Positions 10,279 through 25,200 of a stretch of 64,000 nt of DNA are shown in pieces. The DNA is from Chamaea fasciata. Its lineage: Eukaryota > Chordata > Aves > Passeriformes > Sylviidae. A program made the position numbers and the translations under genes. The stretch's first letter is position 1. Each line of letters opens with the position of its first letter. The DNA is taken from assembly GCA_029207755.1 (NCBI GenBank), contig JARCOQ010000240.1, forward strand, positions 1 through 64,000. The letters run 5' to 3'. The notes beneath the pieces were generated by a model. It was not told the DNA's origin. It searched no databases and was given only the letters and a program-made list of their open reading frames with translations.

Positions 10279-13200
10279 ACCCAGCGACACCTAGGGCACA
10301 GCCAGGGCACCCTAGGGACAGCCAGGGCACCCCCAAGGACACCTAGGGGACAGGCAGGGCACCCCCAGGCACACCGAGGGGACAGCCAGGGCACCCTAGG
10401 GACAGCCAGGGCAACCCCAGGGACACCCAGGGCACCCCCAGGGACACGTAGGGGACAGCCTGGGCACCCCCAGGGACACCAAGGGGACAGCCATGGCTCC
10501 CCCAGGGACAGCCAGAGCAGCCCCAGGGACACCTAGGGGACAGCCAGGGCCACCCCATGGACACCTAGGGGACAGCCAGGGCACCCCAGGGCAGCCCAGG
10601 GACACCCAGGGCACCCCAGGGACACGTAGAGGACAGCCAGGGCACCCACAGGGACTGCCAGGGCACCCCCAGGGACACCTAGGGGACCTCCAGGGCACCC
10701 CCAGGGACACGTACGGGACAGCCAGGGAACCCCAGGGACACCCTGTGCACCCCCAGGGACACCCAGGGCACCCCCAGGGACACCTAGGGGACAGCCAGGG
10801 CTCCCCAGAGACACCCAGGGCACACCCAGGGACACCTAGGGGACAGCCTGGGCACCCCCAGGGACACCCAGGGCACCCCCAGGGACACCTAGGGGACAGC
10901 CAGGGCACTCCAGGGACAGCCAGGCCACGCCCAGGGACAGCGAGGGCACAGCCAGGGCACCCCCAGGGACAGTCAGGGCACCCCCTAGGACACTTAGGGG
11001 ACAGGCAGGGCACCCCCAGGGACACCTAGAGGACAGCCAGGGCACCCCAGGGACACCCAGGGGACAGCCAGGGCACCCTATGGACAGCCAGGGCACTCCC
11101 AGTGACACCTAGGGGACAGCCAGGGGCACCCCCAGGGACACCCAGGGCACCCCCAGGGACACCTAGGGGACAGCCGGGGCACCCCCAGGGACACCTAGGG
11201 GACAGCCAGGGAACCCCAGGGACACCCTGTGCACCCCCAGGAACACCCAGGGCACCCCCAGGGACACCTAGGGGACAGCCAGGGAACCCCAGGGACACCC
11301 TGTGCATCCCCAGGGACACCCAGGGCACACCCAGGGACACCTAGGGGACAGCCAGGGCAGCCTAGGGACAGCGAGGGCACCCCCAGGGACACCTAGGGGA
11401 CAGGCAGGGCACCCCAGGGCACCCCAGGGACACCCAGGGCACCCCAGGGATACGTAGGGACAGCCAGGGCACCCCCAGGGACACCCAGGGCACCCCCAGG
11501 TACACCTGGGGGACCTCCAGGGCACCCCCAGGGACACGTACGGGACAGCCAAGGAACCCCAGGGACACGCTGTGCACCCCCAGGGATACCGAGGGCCCCC
11601 CCAGGGACACCTAGGGGACAGGTAGGGCACCCCAAAGACACCTAGAGGACAGACAGGGCGTCCCCAGGGACACCTAGGGGACAGCCAGGGCACCCCAGGG
11701 ACAGCGAGGGCACCCCCAGGGACACGTAGAGGACAGGCAGGGCACCCCCAGGGACACCTAGGAGACAGCCAGGGCCCCCTCAGGGACACCTAGGGGACAG
11801 TCAGGGCACTCCAGGGACACCCAGGGCACCCCCAGGGACACCTTGGGGACAGCCATGGCCCCCCCAGGGACACCTAGGGGACAGCCAGTGAACCCCAGGG
11901 ACACCCTGTGCACCCCCAGGGACACCCAGGGCACCCCCAGGGACACTTAGGGGACAACCGGGGCACCCCCAGGGACACCTAGAGGACAGCCAGGGTAGCC
12001 CAGGGACACCCAGGGCACCCCCAGGGACACCTAGGGGACCTCCAGGGCACCCCAGGGACTCCCTGTGCATCTCCAGGGACACCCAGGGCACCCCCAGGGC
12101 ACCCCAGAGACAGCCAGGGCACCCCCAGGGACACCTAGGGGACAGCCAGGGAACCCCAGAGACAGCCAGGACCCTCCCAGGGACACCTAGGGGACAGGCA
12201 GGGCACCCCCAGGGACAGCCATGGCTCCCCCAGGGACAGCCAGGGCCCCCCCATGGACACCTAGGGGACAGCCAGGGCTCCCCAGAGACACCCAGGGCAC
12301 ACCCAGGGACACCTAAGGGACACCTAAGGGACAGCCAGGGTACCCCCTAAGACACATATGGGACAGCCAGGGCACCCCCAGGGACAGTCAGGGCACCCCC
12401 AGGGACACCTAGGGGACAGCCGGGGCACCCCAGGGCACACCCAGCGACACCTAGGGCACAGCCAGGGCACCCTAGGGACAGCCAGGGCACCCCCAGGGAT
12501 ACCCAGCGCACCCTCAGGGACACCTAGGGGACAGCCTGGGCACCCCCAGGGACACCAAGGGGACAGCCATGGCTCCCCCAGGGACAGCCAGAGCACCCCC
12601 AGGGACACCTAGGGGACAGCCAGGGCCCCCCCATGGACACCTAGGGGACAGCCAGGGCACACCAGGGCACCCCAGGGACACCCAGGGCACCCCAGGGACA
12701 CGTATGGGACAGCCAGAGCACCCACAGGGACAGCCAGGGCACCCCCAGGGACACCTAGGAGACAGCCAGGGCCCCCCCAGGGACACCTAGGGGACAGCCC
12801 GGGCACCCCAGGGACACCCAGGGCACCCCCAGGGACACCCAGGGGACCTCCAGGGCACCCCCAGGGACACGTACGGGACAGCCAGGGAACCCCAGGGACA
12901 CCCTGTGCACCCCCAGGGACACCCAGGGCACACCCAGGGTCACCTAGGGGACAGCCAGGGCCCCCCCCGGGACACCTAGGGGACAGCCAGGGAACCCCAG
13001 GGACACCCCAGGGACACCTAGGAGACAGCCAGGGCCCCCCCAGGGACACCTAGGGGACAGTCAGGGCACCCCCAGGGTCAGCCAGGGAACCCCCAGGGAC
13101 ACCTAGGGGACAGCCGGGGCACCCCCAGGGACACGTATGTGACAGCCAGGGCACTCCTGGGACAGCCAGGGAACCCCCAGGGACACCTAGGGGACAGCCA

Positions 13201-15729
13201 GGGCACCCCCAGGGACACCTAGGGGACAGCCAGGGCACCCCAGGGACACCCAGGGCAGCCCCAGGGACACCTAGGGGACAGGCAGGGCACCCCCAGGGAC
13301 ACGTACGGGACAGGCAGGGAACCCCAGTGACACCCTGTGCACCCCCAGGGACACGCAGGGCACACCCAGGGACACCTAGGGGACAGCCAGGGCAGCCCAG
13401 GGACAGCCAGGGCACCTCCATGGACACCAAGGGCACCCCCAGAGACACTGAGGGCACAGCCAGGGCACCCAAAGGACAGCCAGGGCACCCCCAGGGACAC
13501 CTAAGGGACAGGCAGGGCACCTCCAGGGACAGCCAGGGTACCCCCAGGGCACCCCAGGGACACCCAGGGCACCCCCAGGGACACCTAGGGACAGTCAGGG
13601 CACCCCAGGGACACCTAGGCGACAGCCAGGGCACCCTAGGGACAGCCAGGGCACCCCGAGGGACATCTAGGGACAGTCAGGGCACCCCAGGGACACCTAG
13701 GGGACAGCCAGGGCACCCCCAGGGACAACCAGGGCACCCCCAGGGACACCTACGGCACCCCCAGGGACACCTAGGAGACAGCCAGGGCACTCCCAGGGAC
13801 ACTCTGGGCACCCACAGGGACACCTTGGGGACAGCCAGGGCACCCCAGGGACAGGCAGGGCACCCCCAGGGACACCTAGGGGACAGCCAGGGCACCCCCA
13901 GGGACATTTAGGGAACAGCCAGGGCACTTCCAGGGACACTCTGGGCACCCACAGGGACACCTTGGGGACAGCCAGGGTACCCCAGGGACACCCAGGGCAC
14001 CCCCAGGGACATCTAGGGGACAGCCAGGGCACCGTAGGGACAGGCAGGGCACCCCCAGGGACACCTAGGGCACCCCCAGGGACACCGAGGGGACACCCAG
14101 GGCACCCCCAGGGACACCTAGGGGACAGCGAGGGCCCCCCCGGGGACACCCAGGGCACCCCAAGGGCCGCCTCGGGGACAGCAAGGGAACCCCAGGGATA
14201 GCGAGGGCACCCCCAGGGACACCCAGGGCACCCCCAGGGACACCTAGGGGACAACCAGGGCACCCCAGAGACATCCAGGGCACACCCAGGGACACCTAAG
14301 GGACAGCCAGAGCACCCTAGGCACAGCCAGGGCACCCCCTAGGACACTTAGGGGAAAGGCAGGGCACCCCAAGGGACACCTAGGGGACAGACAGGGCACC
14401 CGCAGGGACACCCAGGGCACACCCAGGGACACCTAGGGGACAGCCAGGGCACCCCCAGGGACACCCTGGGCACCCCCAGGGACACCTAGGGGACCTCCAG
14501 GGAACCCCAAGGACACGTACGGGACAGCCAGGGAACACCAGTGACACCCTGTGCACCCCCAGGGACACCCAGGGCACCCCCAGGGACACCTACGGGACAG
14601 CCAGGGAACCCCAGGGACACCCAGGGCACCCCCATGGACACCTAGGGCACTCCACGGACACCTAGGGGACAGCCAGGGCACCCTAGAGACAGCCAGGGCA
14701 CCCCCAGGGACACGTAGGGGACAGAAAGGGCACCCTCAGGGCCTTGTAGGGGACCTCCAGGGCACCCCCAGGGACACCAAGGGGACAGACAGGGCACCCT
14801 AGGGATAGCCAGGGCACCCCCAGGGCCACCTAGGGAATAGCCAGGGCACCCTAGGGACACCCAGGGCACCCCCAGGGACACCTAGGGGACAGCCAGGGCA
14901 CCCCCAGAGACCCCTAGGGGACAGCCAGGGCACTCCCAGGGACACTCTGGGCACCCCCAAGGACACCTTGGGGACACCCAGGGCACCCCCAGGGACACCT
15001 AGGGGACAGCCAGGGCACCCCCAGGGACACCTAGGGGACAGCCAGGGCACCCCCAGGGACACCTAGGGGACAGCCAGGGCACCCTAGGGACAGCCAGGGC
15101 ACCCCCAGGGACACCTTGGGCACCCCAGGGACACCTAGGGGACAGCCAGGGCACCCCAGGGACACCCAGGGCACTCCCAGGGACACCTAGGGGACAGGCA
15201 GGGCACCCCCAGGGACACGTACGGGACAGCCAGAGAACCCCAGTGACACCCTGTGCACCCCCAGGGACACGTAGGGCACCCCCAGGGACACCTAGGGGAC
15301 AGCCAGGGCACCCCCAGGGACACCAAGGGGACCCCCAGGGACACCTAGGGGACAGCCACGGCACCCCCAGGGACACCTAGGGGACAGCCAGGGCACCCCA
15401 GGGACACCCAGGGTACCCCAGGGACACCCAGTGCCCCCCCAGGGACACCTAGGGGACAGCCAAGGAACCCCAGGAACACCATGGGCACGCCCAGGGACAC
15501 CTAGGGGACAGCCTGGGCACCCCCAGAGACACCTAAGGGACAGGCAGGGCACCTCCAGGGACAGCCAGGGTACCCCCAGGGACACCTAGGGACAGTCAGG
15601 GCACCCCAGGGACACCTAGGGGACAGGTGGGGCACCCTAGGGACAGCCAGGGCACCCCGAGGGACACCTAAGTGACAGCCAGAGCACCCCAGGGACATCG
15701 AGGGACAGCCAGGAACCCCCTGGGACAGC

Positions 15730-16261
15730 CAGCTCACCCCCACGGCCCCCTCCACCTCCAGGAGCTATCAAAACCCTCCTCAGGTTCTTTGATGCCTCAA
15801 ATGGGCCGCCCAAACCTCCCGAATACCCCCCAAAGCACCCAAAGCAGCCCTCAGGACTCCCCCCAGACCCCCCACAACCCAAAAACCCCCTCCACGACAA
15901 CTCAGGACCCCCAGGATCCCCCCAAATCCGCGCCCCCCTCACCCTGAGGTCCCGTTTGAGCCGCTCCACGTTGCGGACAGGCACCAGCTCATCAAGCCCC
16001 AAGCACCAACACCTGCGGGACTGGGATGGACTGAGAGCACTGGGAGGGTGACCAGAGAAACCTGGGATGGACGAAGAGTGGACTGGGATGAACTGGGATG
16101 AACTGGCAGGCGTGTGGGGGTCCATGGTGGCCACTCGGTGCCTTACTGGTCTATACTGGGATGGGTCGGATGGCCCCAGGGGAGGGGGAGTGGGCACACT
16201 GGTCCAGACTGGGAGGGGAGTCACCATGGCGCCGGAGGCGGAGTCGAGGATACGAGCGAGG
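15730..16261 (-). other. Exon-bearing cassette, copy 2
   Basis: The length is 532 bp, identical to copy 1 except for gccactc in place of gcgactc in the segment before the ACTGG words. Its left-flank satellite carries gccagagcacccc where copy 1 has gccagggcacccc. The distance from copy 1 is exactly 14,089 bp, which defines the length of higher-order unit A1. Confidence 0.85.
15943..16012 (-). CDS. Candidate 70-nt exon, copy 2
   Basis: All 70 bases match copy 1, as do the flanking CCCGCAG acceptor and GTGAGG donor on the minus strand. If the array is transcribed from the minus strand, this exon would lie upstream of copy 1, separated by a 14-kb satellite intron. It would not be in a multiple-of-three relation to copy 1: a 70-nt exon spliced to itself shifts the frame. 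Simple exon repetition in one mRNA would therefore not give a continuous protein. Confidence 0.33.
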
Positions 16262-19200
16262 CAGGGACACCTAGGGGACAGCCAGGGCCCCCCCAGGGAC
16301 ACCTAGGGAACAGCCAGGGCACCCCGAGGGACAGGGAGGGCACCCCCAGGGACACCTAAAGGACAGCCAGGGCACCCCAGGCACACCCAGGGCTCCCCCA
16401 GAGACACCTAGAGGACAGCCAGGGCACCCCCAGGGACACCGAGATCACCCCCAGGGACACCTCGGGCACCCCCAGAGACATTGAGGGCACAGCCAGGGCA
16501 CCCTAGGGACAGACAGGGCACCCACAGAGACATCGAGTGCACAGCCAAGGCACCCTAGGGACAGCCAGGGCACCCCCAGGGACACCTAGGGGACAGGCAG
16601 GGCACCCCCAGGGACACCAAGGGGACAGCCAGGGCACCCTCAGGGAAACCAAGGGCACAGCCAGGGCACCCCAAGGACAGCCAGGGCAGCCCAGGGACAC
16701 CTACGGGACAGCCAGGGCACCCCAGGGCAGCCCAGGGACACCCAGGGTACCCCAGGGACACGTAGGCGACCTCCCGGGCACCCTAGGGACAGCCAGGTCA
16801 CACCAGGGACACCCAGTGCCCCCCCAGGTACACCTAGGGGACAGCCAAGGAACCCCAGGAACACCATGGGCACGCCCAGGGACACCTAGGGGACAGCCTG
16901 GGCACCCCCAGGGACACGTAGGGGACAGCCAGGGCACCCCAGGGACAGCCAGGGCACCCCGAGGGACACTGACGAGACAGCCAGGGCATCCCAGGGACAC
17001 CTAGGGGACAGCCTGGGCACCCCCAGGGACAGCCAGGGCACCCCCAGGGACACCTAGTGGACAACCGGGGCACCCCCAGGGACACCTAGGGGACAGCCAG
17101 GGCACCCCAGGGACAGCCAGGGCACCCCCAAGGACATCTAGGGGACAAGCAGGGCACCCCCAGGGACACCTAGGGGACAGCCAGGGCAGCCTAAGGATAG
17201 CGAGGGCACCCCCAGGGACACCTAGGGGACAGGCAGGGCGCCCCAGGGCACCCCAGGGACACCCAGGGCACTCCAGGGACACGTAGGGACAGCCAGGGCA
17301 CCCACAGGGACACCCAGGGCACCCCCAGGGACACCTGGGGGACCTCCAGGGCACCCCCAGGGACACGTACGGGACAGCCAAGGAACCCCAGGGACACACT
17401 GTGCACCCCCAGGGACACCCAGGGCACCCCGAGGGACACCTAGGGGACAGGCAGGGCACCCCCAGGGACACCTAGAGGACAGACAGGGCGTCCCCAGGGA
17501 CACCTAGGGGACAGCCAGGGCACCCCAGGGACAGCGATGGCACCCCCAGGGACACGTAGAGGACAGGCAGGGCACCCCAAGGGACACCTAGGAGGCAGCC
17601 AGGGCCCCCCCAGGGACACCTAGGGGACAGCCAGGACACCCCCAGGGACACCTAGGAGACATCCAGGGCCACCCCAGGGACGCCTAGGGGACATCCAAGG
17701 CATCCCCAGGGACACGTACGGGACAGCCAGGGAACCCCAGGGACACCCTGTGCACCCCCAGGGAAAGCCAGGGCACCCCCAGGGACACCTAGCGGACAGC
17801 CAGTGCCCCCCCAGGGACACCTAGGGGACAGCCAGGGAACCCCAGGGACACCCTGTGCACCCCCAGGGACACCCAGGGCACCCCCAGGGACACCTAGGGG
17901 ACAGGCAGGGCACCCCAGAGACACCCAGGGCACACCCAGGGACACCTAAGGGACGGCCAGGGAACCCCAGAGACAGCCAGGACCCCCCCAGGGACACCTA
18001 GGGGACAGGCAGGGCACCCCCAGGGACAGCCATGGCTCCCCCAGGGACAGCCAGGGCCCACCAGGGACACCTAGCGGACAGCCAGGGCTCTCCAGAGACA
18101 CCCAGGGCACACCCAGGGACAGCTAAGAGACAGCCAGGGCACCCTAGGGACAGCCAGGGTACCCCCTAGGACACTTAGGGGACAGCCAGGGCACCCCAAG
18201 GGACACTCAGGGCACCCCCAGGGACACCTAGGGGACAGCCGGGGCACCCCCAGGGACACCTAGGGGACAGCCAGGGCACCCCAGGGACACCCTGTGCACC
18301 CCCAGGGACACCCAGGGCACCCCCAGGGCGCCCCAGAGACAGCCAGGGCACCCCCAGGGACACCTAGGGGACAGCCAGGGCCCCCCCAGGGACACCTTGG
18401 GGACAGCCAGGGAACCCCAGGGACACCCTGTGCACCCCCAGGGACACCCAGGGCACACCCAGGGACACCTAGGGGACAGCCAGGGGCACCCCCAGGGACA
18501 CCCAGGGCACCCCCAGGGACACCTAGGGGACAGCCGGGGCACCCCCAAAGACACCTAGGGGACAGCCAGGGCACCCCAGGGACACCCTGTGCACCCCCAG
18601 GGACACCCAGGGCACACCCAGGGACACCTAGGGGACAGCCAGGGGCACCCCCAGGGACACCCAGGGCACCCCCAGGGACACCTAGGGGACAGCCGGGGCA
18701 CCCCCAAAGACACCTAGGGGACAGCCAGTGCACCCCAGGGACACCCTGTGCACCCCCAGGGACACCCAGGGCACCCCCAGGGCACCCCAGAGACAGCCAG
18801 GGCACCCCCAGGGACACCTAGGGGACAGCCAGGGCCCCCCCAGGGACACCTAGGGGACAGCCAGGGAACCCCAGGGACACCCTGTGCACCCCCAGGAACA
18901 CCCAGGGCACCCCCAAGGACACCTAGGGGACAGCCAGGGAACCCCAGGGACACCCTGTGCACCCCCAGGGACACGCAGGGCACACCCAGGGACACCTAGG
19001 GCACAGCCAGGGCACCCTAGGGACAGCCAGGGCACCCCCAAGGACATCTAGGGGACAAGCAGGGCACCCCCAGGGACACATAGGGGACAGCCAGGGCAGC
19101 CTAGGGATAGCGAAGGCACCCCCAGGGACACCTAGGGGACAGGCAGGGCGCCCCAGGGCACCCCAGGGACACCCAGGGCACCCCAGGGACACGTAGGGAC

Positions 19201-22200
19201 AGCCAGGGCACCCACAGGTACACCCAGGGCACCACCAGGGACACCTGGGGGACCTCCAGGGCACCCCCAGGGACACGTACGGGAAAGCCAAGGAACCCCA
19301 GGGACACACTGTGCACCCCCAGGGACACCCAGGGCACCCCCAGGGACACCTAGGCGACAGCCAGGGCACCCCCAAGGACACCTAGGGGACAGGCAGGGCA
19401 CCCCCAGGGACACCGAGGGCACCCCCAGGGACACCTAGGGGACAGCCTGGGCACCCCCAGGGACACCAAGGGGACAGCCATGGCTCCCACACGGACAGCC
19501 AGAGCACCCCCAGGGACACCTAGGGGACAGCCAGGTCCCCCCCATGGACACATAGGGGACAGCCAGGGCACCCCAGGGCACCCCAGGGACACCCAGGGCA
19601 CCCCACGGACACGTAGGGGACAGCCAAGGCACCCACAGGGACAGCCAGGGCACCCCCAGGGACACCTAGGAGACAGCCAGGGCGCCCCCAGGGACAGCTA
19701 GGGGTCAGCCAGGGCAACCCAGGGACACCCAGTTCACCCCCAGGGACGCCTAGGGGACCTCCAGGGCACCCCCGGGGACACATACGGGACAGCCAGGGAA
19801 CCCTAGGGACACCCTGTGCACCCCCAGGGACAGCCAGGGCACCCACAGGGACACCCTGTGCACCCCCAGGGAAACCCAGGCCACCCCCAGGGCACCCCAG
19901 AGACAGCCATGGCACCCCCAGGGACACCTAGGGGACAGCCAGGGCCCTCCCAGGGACACGTTGGGGACAGCCAGGGAACCCCAGGGACACCCTGTGCACC
20001 CCCAGGAACACCCAGAGCACCCCCAGGGACACCTAGGGGACAGCCAGGGAACCACAGGGACACCCAGGGCACCCCCAGGGACACCTGGGGGACCTCCAGG
20101 GCACCCCCAGGGACACGTACGGGACAGCCAAGGAACCCCAGGGACACACTGTGCACCCCTAGGGACACCCAGGGCACCCCCAGGGACACCTAGGGGACAG
20201 GCAGGGCACCCCCAGGGACACCTAGAGGACAGACAGGGCGTCCCCAGGGACACCTAGGGGACAGCCAGGGCACCCCAGGGACGCCTAGGGGACCTCCAAG
20301 GCATCCCCAGGGACACGTACGGGACAGCCAGGGAACCCCAGGGACACCCTGTGCACCCCCAGGGACAGCCAGGGCACCCCCAGGGACACCTAGGGGACAG
20401 CCAGGCCCCCCCCAGGGACACCTAGGGGACAGCCAGGGAACCCCAGGGACACCCTGTGCACCCCCAGGGACACCCAGGGCACCCCCAGGGACACCTAGGG
20501 GACAGGCAGGGCACCCCAGAGACACCCAGGGCACACCCAGGGACACCTAAGGGACAGCCAGGGCACCCCCAGGGCCACCGAGGGGACAGCCAGGGCACAC
20601 CCAGGGACACCTAGAGGACAGGTAGGGCACCTCAGGGACACCTAGGGGACAGCCGGGGCACTCCCAGGGACAGCCAGGGCACCCCCAGGGACACTGACGA
20701 GACAGCCAGGGCATCCCAGGGACACCTAGGGGACAGCCTGGGCACGCCCAGGGACAGCCAGGGCACCCCCAGGGACACCTAGTGGACAACCGGGGCACCC
20801 CCAGGGACACCTAGGGGACAGCCAGGGCACCCCAGGGACAGCCCGGCCACCCCCAAGGACATCTAGGGGACAAGCAGGGCACCCCCAGGGACACCTAGGG
20901 GACAGCCAGGGCAGCCTAGGGATAGCGAGGGCACCCCCAGGGACACCTAGGGGACCGGCAGGCAACCCCAGGGCACCCCGAGGGACACCCAGGGCACCCC
21001 AGGGACACGTAGGGACAGCCAGGGCACCCACAGGGACACCCAGGGCACCCCCAGGGACACCTGGGGGACCTCCAGGGCACTCCCAGGGACACGTACGGGA
21101 CAGCCAAGGAACCCCAGGGACACACTGTGCACCCCCAGGGACACCCAGGGCACCCCCAGGGACACCTAGGGGACAGGCAGGGCACCCCCAGGGACACCTA
21201 GAGGACAGACAGGGCGTCCCCAGGGACACCTAGGGGACAGCCAGGGCACCCCAGGGACAGCGATGGCACCCCCAGGGACACGTAGAGGACAGGCAGGGCA
21301 CCCCCACGGACACCTAGGAGGCAGTCAGGGCCCCCCCAGGGACACCGAGGGGACAGCCAGGACACCCCCAGGGACACCTAGGAGACATCCAGGGCCCACC
21401 CAGGGACGCCTAGGGGACCTCCAAGGCAACCCAAGGGACACGTACGGGACAGCCAGGGAACCCCAGGGACACCCTGTGCACCCCCAGGGACAGCCAGGGC
21501 GCCCCCAGGGACACCTAGGGGACAGCCAGGGCCCCCCCAGGGACACCTAGGGGACAGCCAGGGAACCCCAGGGACACCCTGTGCACCCCAAGGGACACCC
21601 AGGGCATCCCCCAGGGACACCTAGGGGACAGGCAGGGCCCCCCCAGGGACACCTAGAGGACAGACAGGGCGTCCCCAGGGACACCTAGGGGACAGCCAGG
21701 GCACCCCAGGGACAGCGATGGCACCCCCAGGGACACGTAGAGGACAGGCAGGGCACCCCCACGGACACCTAGGAGGCAGTCAGGGCCCCCCCAGGGACAC
21801 CTAGGGGACAGCCAGGACACCCCTAGGGACACCTAGGAGACATCCAGGGCCCCCCCAGGGACGCCTAGGAGACCTCCAAGGCATCCCCAGGGACACGTAC
21901 GGGACAGCCAGGGAACCCCAGGGACACCCTGTGCACCCCCAGGGACAGCCAGGGCGCCCCCAGGGACACCTAGGGGACAGCCAGGGCCCCCCCAGGGACA
22001 CCTAGGGGACAGCCAGGGAACCCCAGGGACACCCTGTGCACCCCCAGGGACACCCAGGGCACCCCCAGGGACACCTAGGGGACAGGCAGGGCACCCCAGA
22101 GACACCCAGGGCACACCCAGGGACACCTAAGGGACAGCCAGGGCACCCTAGGGACAGCCAGGGCACCCCCAGGGCCACCGAGGGGACAGCCAGGGCACCC

Positions 22201-25200
22201 CCAGGGACACCTAGAGGACAGGTAGGGCACCTCAGGGACACCTAGGGGACAGCCGGGGCACACCCAGGGACAGCCAGGGCACCCCCAGGGACACTGACGA
22301 GACAGCCAGGGCATCCCAGGGACACCTAGGGGACAGCCTGGGCACCCCCAGGGACAGACAGGGCACCCCCAGGGACACCTAGTGGACAACCGGGGCACCC
22401 CCAGGGACACCTAGGGGACAGCCAGGGCACCCCTCGGACACCCAGGGCACCCCCAGGGAACCCCACGGACACCCAGGGCACCCCCAGGGACACCTAGCGG
22501 ACCTCCAGGGCACCCCAGGGACACCCAGGGCACCCCCAGGGCACCCCAGAGACAGCCAGGGCACCCCCAGGGACACCTAGGGGACAGGCAGGGCACCCCC
22601 AGGGACAGCCATGGCTCCCCCAGGGACAGCCAGGGCCCCCCCAGGGACACCTAGGGGACAGCCAGGGCTCCCCAGAGACACCCAGGGCACACCCAGGGAC
22701 ACCTAAGGGACAGCCAGGACACCCTAGGGACAGCCAGGGCACCACCTAGGACACTTAGGGGACAGCCAGGGCACCCCCAGGGACACTCAGGGCACCCCCA
22801 GGGAGACCTCGGGGACAGCCGGGGCACCCCCAGGGACACCTAGGGGACAGCCAGGGCACCCCAGGGACACCCTGTGCACCCCCAGGGACACCCAGGGCGC
22901 ACCCAGCGACACCTAGGGCAAAGCCAGGGCACCATAGGGACAGCCAGGGCACCCCCAAGGACACCTAGGGGACAGGCAGGGCACCCCCAGGGACACCGAG
23001 GGCACCCCCAGGGACACATAGGGGACAGCCAGAGCACCCCCAGGGACACCTAGGGGACAGGCAGGGCACCCCCAGGGACACCGAGGGGACAGCCAGGGCA
23101 CCCTAGGGACAGCCAGGGCACCCCCAGGGACACCCAGGGCACCCCCAGGGACACCTAGGGGACAGCCTGGGCACCCCCAGGGACACCAAGGGGACAGCCA
23201 TGGTTCCCCCAGGGACAGCCAGAGCACCCCCAGGGACACCTAGGGGACAGCCAGGGCCACCCCATGGACACCTAGGGGACAGCCAGGGCACCCCAGAGCA
23301 CCCCAGGGACACCCAGGGCACCCCAGGGACACGTAGGGGACAGCCAGGGCACCCCCAGGGACACCTAGGAGAAAGCACGGGCCCCCCCAGGGACAGCTAG
23401 GGGACAGCCAGGGCACACCAGGGACACCCAGGGCACCCCCAGGGACGCCTAGGGGACCTCCAGGGCACCCCCAGGGACACGTACGGGACAGCCAGGGAAC
23501 CCCAGGGACACCCTGTGCACCCCCAGGGAGAGCCAGGGCACCCTCAGGGACACCCTGTGCACCCCCAGGGACACCCAGGGCACCCCCAGGGACACCTAGG
23601 GGACAGCCAGGGCTCCCCAGAGACACCCTGTGCACACCCAGGGACACCTAGGGGACAGCCTGGGCACCCCCAGGGACAGCCAGGGCATCCCCAGGGACAC
23701 CTAGGGGACAGCCGGGGCACCCCCAGGGACAGCTAGGGGACAGCCAGGGCACTCCAGGGACAGCCAGGCCACCCCCAGGGACAGCGAGGGCACAGCCAGG
23801 GCACCCTAGGGAAAGCCAGGGCACCCTCTAGGACACCAAGGGGACAGCCAGGGAACCCCAGGGACACCCTGTGCACCCCCAGGAACACCCAGGGCACCCC
23901 CAAGGACACCTAGGGGACAGCCAGGGAACCCCAGGGACACCCTGTGCACCCCCAGGGACACCCAGGGCACACCCAGGGACACCTAGGGCACAGCCAGGGC
24001 ACCCTAGGGACAGCCAGGGCACCCCCAAGGACATCTAGGGGACAAGCAGGGCACCCCCAGGGACACCTAGGGGACAGCCAGGGCACCCCAGGGACAGCCA
24101 GGGCACCCCGAGGGACACTGACGAGACAGCCAGGGCATCCCAGGGACACCTAGGGGACAGCCTGGGCACCCCCAGGGACAGCCAGGGCACCCCCAGGGAC
24201 ACCTAGTGGACAACCGGGGCACCCCCAGGGACACCTAGGGGACAGCCAGGGCACCCCAGGGACAGCCAGGGCACCCCCAAGGACATCTAGGGGACAAGCA
24301 GGGCACCCCCAGGGACACCTAGGGGACAGCCAGGGCAGCCTAAGGATAGCGAGGGCACCCCCAGGGACACCTAGGGGACAGGCAGGGCGCCCCAGGGCAC
24401 CCCAGGGACACCCAGGGCACTCCAGGGACACGTAGGGACAGCCAGGGCACCCACAGGGACACCCAGGGCACCCCCAGGGACACCTGGGTGACCTCCAGGG
24501 CACCCCCAGGGACACGTACGGGACAGCCAAGGAACCCCAGGGACACACTGTGCACCCCCAGGGACACCCAGGGCACCCGAGGGACACCTAGGGGACAGGC
24601 AGGGCACCCCAGGGACACCTAGAGGACAGACAGGGCGTCCCCAGGGACACCTAGGGGACAGCCAGGGCACCCCAGGGACAGCGATGGCACCCCCCAGGGA
24701 CACGTAGAGGACAGGCAGGGCACCCCAAGGGACACCTAGGAGGCAGCCAGGGCCCCCCCAGGGACACCTAGGGGACAGCCAGGACACCCCCAGGGACACC
24801 TAGGAGACATCCAGGGCCACCCCAGGGACGCCTAGGGGACATCCAAGGCATCCCCAGGGACACGTACGGGACAGCCAGGGAACCCCAGGGACACCCTGTG
24901 CACCCCCAGGGAAAGCCAGGGCACCCCCAGGGACACCTAGCGGACAGCCAGTGCCCCCCCAGGGACACCTAGGGGACAGCCAGGGAACCCCAGGGACACC
25001 CTGTGCACCCCCAGGGACACCCAGGGCACCCCCAGGGACACCTAGGGGACAGGCAGGGCACCCAGAGACACCCAGGGCACACCCAGGGACACCTAAGGGA
25101 CAGCCAGGGAACCCCAGAGACAGCCAGGACCCCCCCAGGGACACCTAGGGGACAGGCAGGGCACCCCCAGGGACAGCCATGGCTCCCCCAGGGACAGCCA

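Larger units (their letters stand above)
2173..15729 (+). repeat. Higher-order unit A1, satellite part
   Basis: With cassette 1 this forms a unit of 14,089 bp (1641-15729) that recurs almost base for base in the next unit. I see no gene in it. Landmarks include a 1.4-kb internal duplication (2832-4242 and about 8873-10,278). There are also many copies of a module with CGTACG followed 35 bp later by GTGCAC, for example at 3280, 3629 and 6036. A 31-bp unit present in A2 near 20,321 is missing here near 6236. The part from about 2.6 to 5.5 kb carries many one-base longer G or C runs than its A2 counterpart. Confidence 0.9.
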
